Assembly: GCF_964199755.1 (NCBI RefSeq)
Contig: NC_133903.1
Location: forward strand, 54,332,239 to 54,396,238
From: Larus michahellis
Lineage: Eukaryota > Chordata > Aves > Charadriiformes > Laridae
Direction of reading: 5' to 3'
DNA length: 64,000 nucleotides
The stretch's first letter is position 1; every line of letters begins with the position of its first letter. The notes beneath the pieces were generated by a model that ran no database searches, was not told the origin of the DNA, and saw only the letters and a list, made by a program, of their open reading frames with translations. Positions 60,401-64,000 of the stretch are shown piece by piece. Position numbers and translations under genes: made by a program.

Positions 60401-63400
60401 AACAAACTGCCCGTGGAAGAGCCTACGGCTAAACCGGAGGAAAAACTGCATGAAAATACTGAGAGCAATGGAACTGGCAACGCTGCCGAGGAGGAGGATA
60501 ATGTAGCCGGTAGCCAGGTTGGAGAGATAGTTGAAGACAAGCTCCTCAAAGGAAATGGGAAAAGAAAAAGCGACGCTGAGGGTGGCAACGCAAAGAAAAA
60601 ATCCAAAGTATCCAAAGAGCAAATTGCAGCAGAAGAAAATCAAAGACAAACCAGGTCAAAGAGGAAAGCGACAGGAGAAAAGCTAGAAAATCAAACCGAT
60701 GCCATTGCCAAGTGTTCCGGTGAAAACGAGAGCGCAAAGCCAACACAGAAAAAGTCACGGCTTAGATTAAACTGGTTAAAATCTTCATGCAAACAGCCTA
60801 GTATTCTGTCTAAATTCTATAGTCTAGGGAAGTTAACTACAAACTTGGGATCCAAAGATCCAGGGAAAGAGTACGATGAGTGCGAGCTTGAAGAGTCATC
60901 CGTAAAGTGTGAAAACGGTAACAATATTAAAGAAGAATATCATGAACCAGCATCTCCTGTGGAAAGCCATAATGAAAAAGGAACTGAAAAGGAACCAAAA
61001 AAGGAAGGTTGGTGAACAAGTGTACGAGCTTAAAATTAGTGTGATTAAGAAATTACTATGTGTGGGAAGTCAGCCTTCAGACTGCATAGCTCGCAGAGCT
61101 CTCTAGATACAAAATTACATTTTCAGGAATTGAAAAAGATTTTTATGAAAGAGAATTTATTTTTATGCATGTTTGTAATTTTTTTATAACTTTACCTGTT
61201 TAGCTTAGATCTCAAGAGGTCTTTCTCTAACAGTATGTAATCATTGTACAATATAAAAAAGAAGTCAGAATATTAGCAGGCTTATATTATCACTAATTTT
61301 TGTCATCCGTAGAAAGAGCAAGTGGATTCCAGATGTAAAGGAAGATTACTGTCAGGAGCAAACAGAATCAAACCCCATTCGCTATGAATTTGTGTCCTAA
61401 GTCTCTACAAACACTGTCCTCTCCTTCTCCCCCTATTCTTTACTCCTTCCGTATTTCCAGCCTTCCCAGGAACTAGGAAAGACGCTGGATGTATTACATA
61501 TGCTAATTGGCTGGCAGATACGGATTTTGTTCATGTCAATGGAACAAGATAACTGCTGAGGGAAGGGCCTTGGTACGAATTCAGTACTTACTAATTTGGA
61601 ATTTTCTTTCTGGACAACCCACAAATTTTTACAAAGAATCGCTTGAGATCTCTGTTTCTTCAGCAGATTTGACTAAAATTGGCTGACAAGTTCAGAAAGT
61701 ATTGGAGGAGAGGACGGAGCATAAATAGAGACCAGGCGAAACCACAAGTGTGATGTTCCTTGAGGAGGCTGACAGTCCGTACGAAGAAGGCGGTGTGTTG
61801 ATGACAAATACAAATTTTCCAGAATGTGACACCGTCACGCTTCAAGTACAAAACAAGAACCTAATCTTAAAACAGAACTTAAATTTTGAGGGCCAAGAGA
61901 AGGAGGCTCCCTATTCAGTTACAAGTAGATGATATTGTGCAAATGGCATGGGATAATCCCTAAAAGGCCATGCCTGTAACACCGTGATTTTCCAAGAAGG
62001 ATAGGCGGGTTCTGAAGTGTCTTTTGAATAAAACGCATCTTCATCAGTGATCTGGCGTGTACTTTTTCTAGGTACAGAACTGGCTGTTTTTGAGCTAGTG
62101 GAGAAACTGTTCCAGGGCCAGTTAGTTCTGAGAACAAGATGCTTGGAGTGCGAGTGCTTTACTGAAAGAAGAGAAGATTTTCAGGACATCAGTGTTCCCG
62201 TGCAAGAAGATGAACTTTCTAAAACTGAAGAGAGTTCTGAAAGTAAGTAATTCTCGACGAGGGTTGTGATGTGTGTCTCTGCTTCAGCCAGCCACTGGGG
62301 AAGGACGGTGCCGTAGTTATTGAGGAACACTGCTCCTGTTTGTGCTGGTTAAAATTAGAGGCTGTTCTGTTATCTCTTGTCCTGATTAACTTCAGACTTT
62401 GGAAACACAACGCTGATAATTTAGACAGATCCTGATAGTATTAAAATCGTTTCAGGTCTTAACATGTAACGCAGACTGCTTACAGTCCTTTTGCATACAC
62501 GTTTTCCTGCTTATATATAGGTATTTTCTTTGATTTGGGTCTTCCCTTTCTTCCCTGATAATAAATTCTTCTGCTTTTTCTTCATTTCATAAGAAATATC
62601 TGCATTTTTTTCTCAAAAATAAATGTGAAGTGAGATTTTTTTTTTTGTTTATTTACCATAAAAAATTATTTTTTCAGTATTTTGAACTGTTGTTACCTTA
62701 GTAGCGTTTGTTTTATATTTGTAAATGTTAGTGATCTATATGTAGTTTTTAGCTACTTTCAAAAGTAAACATGGCAACAATATATTTTGAAGTTCAGAAT
62801 TTTTAAAAAACTAATTTTAACTCCCATGGACTTAATTTGCAGCAGCTTTTACTATTTTTGCCCTCCTTGTTTTGTGGAAGGACTTGGGAGTAACGTCTGT
62901 GTGGTGCGCTCGTATGGAAAATGCTCCCGACAGCGTAGGGGATCTTGTCCTCGGCGCTGTGGAGCTGTCGGGGGAGGCAAAATGTAAAAAGCCAAAGGGA
63001 ACTTTCTGGTTCTTTTGGAAGTTTGCCTTAAAGAGTGAAATTCTGGTTTCAAATATATGCACCCCGTTTCCAGACATGGCAGCAGAATTAGTACACACGA
63101 TCAGATGAGCTTTGGGAAAACAGTAGATTTTAAGTCATAATATCCATTAAGTGATATTTGCATCGCTTCCTGAAATGATTCAACAATAATTTGAATACAT
63201 TTTCTATTTCATACATATTGAATGTGCTTTACAGTGTTGATAGTAGTTTTTGAACATGTCTTAACTTGGCATACTTTGTTTTGTTGTTGTTATTCTGGTG
63301 GAATGCGTTGGAGATGTAAGTAAGAGCATATCTGTAAAAGTAACGATTCTCTTTTGTAGTTTCTCCAGAGCCAAAAACAGAAATGAAGACTCTTAAATGG

Positions 63401-63561
63401 GCAATTTCACAGTTCGCATCAGTGGAAAGGATTGTGGGAGAGGATAAATATTTCTGCGAAAACTGCCATCATTACACAGAAGCAGAACGCAGCCTTTTAT
63501 TCGATAAAATGCCTGAAGTTATAACAATTCATTTGAAGTGCTTTGCTGCTAGTGGCTTAGA
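57238..63561 (+). CDS. USP1: USP1, first seven coding exons (3' end beyond the window)
   Basis: USP1 is a nuclear cysteine protease that, with UAF1 (WDR48), removes ubiquitin from PCNA and FANCD2. Coding exons are 57238-57407, 58510-58633, 58994-59101, 59643-59803, 60289-61007, 62072-62242 and 63360-63561. All phases agree and 552 codons are visible (human USP1 is 785 residues). The Cys box GLNNLGNTCYLNSILQ gives catalytic Cys91 (human Cys90). The QQ/DUB-fold box YLQHDAQEVLQCILGNIQET follows. A large Lys/Glu-rich insert (about 200-427) contains basic clusters KRKSD and KKKSK that fit nuclear localisation. CLEC (451/454) and CENC (517/520) form the zinc-binding CXXC pairs. The His box, the auto-cleavage Gly-Gly and the stop codon lie after 64000. 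Confidence 0.97.
57408..58509. other. USP1 intron 1 of the coding region
   Basis: AT-rich, single-copy; nothing else recognised. Confidence 0.7.
58510..58633 (+). CDS. USP1: USP1 exon with the catalytic cysteine
   Basis: The exon has 124 bases and encodes DQVVPAAQPP, then CEKRDNMLPFVGLNNLGNTC and YLNSILQ. The acceptor is ctatttaatag and the donor gtaagg. The Cys of GNTCYLNS is the nucleophile in the USP family. Confidence 0.97.
58994..59101 (+). CDS. USP1: USP1 exon 3
   Basis: The exon has 108 bases and 36 codons, in phase 0. It encodes VLYFCPGFKTGVKHLYNIIS and a Lys/Glu-rich end. The acceptor is gttgctttcag and the donor gtaaca. Confidence 0.96.
59643..59803 (+). CDS. USP1: USP1 exon 4
   Basis: The exon has 161 bases. 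It encodes GSCKEDPLASYELICSLHSL, then QASFLLNPEKYTDELATQPR up to NTL and two bases of an Arg codon. The acceptor is gttattgcag and the donor gtacaa. Confidence 0.97.
59804..60288. other. USP1 intron, no feature recognised
   Basis: Short AT-rich intron without repeats. Confidence 0.7.
60289..61007 (+). CDS. USP1: USP1 exon 5: DUB-fold box and Lys/Glu-rich insert
   Basis: The exon has 719 bases. It begins ELNPMYEGYLQHDAQEVLQC and continues into a charged, mostly disordered region with basic clusters, then NWLKSSCKQPSILSKF. The acceptor is cttttactag. The donor reads gttggt rather than the usual gt(a/g)agt. The call depends on phase: the next exon begins with GT to complete Gly. Confidence 0.94.
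61008..62071. other. USP1 intron with an unexplained open frame
   Basis: Contains a 60-codon plus-strand frame (61750-61932) of balanced composition. It has no recognised family and is not part of USP1. Confidence 0.55.
62072..62242 (+). CDS. USP1: USP1 exon 6: first zinc-binding CXXC
   Basis: The exon has 171 bases and encodes FELVEKLFQGQLVLRTRCLE, then CECFTERREDFQDISVPVQE. The acceptor is actttttctag and the donor gtaagt. It holds the first CXXC pair of the USP zinc site. Confidence 0.97.
62243..63359. other. USP1 intron, AT-rich
   Basis: AT-rich, single-copy. Open frames near 62.8-63.1 kb on both strands overlap and show no family similarity. Confidence 0.6.
63360..63561 (+). CDS. USP1: USP1 exon 7: second zinc-binding CXXC
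   Basis: The exon has 202 bases and encodes SPEPKTEMKTLKWAISQFAS, then EDKYFCENCHHYTEAERSLL and MPEVITIHLKCFAASGL. The acceptor is ttcttttgtag type (cttttgtag) and the donor gtgagt. It ends with two bases of a split codon; the partner exon lies beyond 64000. Confidence 0.97.
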
Positions 63562-64000
63562 GTGAGTATGCAGATTGACTATATTACGGAACAGTGGGCT
63601 GTTGGAAGGGAAATCTCATCAGAAGAGATTAAAATGTTTTGTAACTTTTCCGAAAGCAAAAGCAGGTTCTAGACTGAAATTAACTTAAATCAGTGGGACA
63701 CGGCCCCTAATTTCATAAAGGCTTTCTATTGTTACAAGTAGTGGCAGAAATCATCTCCGGGAGAATACACTTTCACTAGACTTCTTAACAAAAATTGTTT
63801 TATGGACGTTCTTACAACAGCCTGATGTTTCTTAAAACTTTTTGCTTACTTTTAAGATCACCTCTGTGAGTTTCGAGGCGGGTTTAAGTACTTTAGCAGA
63901 ACAAGTAACGAGAACAAAACTGAATGTTATGGTCACAGCTAATAGGGCTTTGGTCTCTAACTGAACGCGAGTACTAAAATTTGGGGGGAAAAAATCAGGA
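63562..64000. other. Start of the next USP1 intron
   Basis: Intron sequence following the donor gtgagt. No further exon is present before the window ends. Confidence 0.7.

Overview
The window is vertebrate nuclear DNA and most probably from a bird. Protein-coding exons are short, bounded by GT/AG splice sites and separated by small introns. The interspersed repeats are CR1 retroposons, with the typical 5'-truncated copies and the 3' end built from ATTCTATGAT-like repeats. CpG islands mark promoters. The gene order PATJ, KANK4, USP1 matches the known human 1p31 neighbourhood. No prokaryotic, viral or CRISPR-like structure was seen.

Layout. Positions 1-8410 hold the last four coding exons of PATJ (plus strand), covering the end of PDZ9 and all of PDZ10 to the stop codon. 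Positions 8411-18479 are intergenic, with two CR1 fragments and an orphan CpG-rich block near 13.3-13.85 kb. Positions about 18480-31520 hold the complete KANK4 coding region on the minus strand. Its nine coding exons join in phase to give 1029 codons plus stop, with an N-terminal KN motif, a coiled coil and C-terminal ankyrin repeats. KANK4 probably begins at a CpG island near 43.5 kb, making a first intron of about 12 kb with two CR1 copies. Positions 43.7-56 kb form a gene-poor interval with a long CR1 copy. This interval also carries a series of minus-strand segments with good splice sites that could be an undescribed transcript. The CpG island at 55.84-57.24 kb is the USP1 promoter, and the first seven coding exons of USP1 run from 57238 to 63561. 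USP1 continues beyond the window, so the catalytic His/Asp boxes are not visible.

The three genes do not form a shared pathway. PATJ is a tight-junction and polarity scaffold. KANK4 is a cortical adaptor linking talin to microtubule-capturing complexes. USP1 is the nuclear deubiquitinase of PCNA and FANCD2. PATJ and KANK4 are tail to tail; KANK4 and USP1 are head to head with about 12-13 kb between their CpG islands.

The least explained material is the minus-strand splice-site series between 50.4 and 56.5 kb. All names rest on recognised protein sequence and synteny; no database search was possible.
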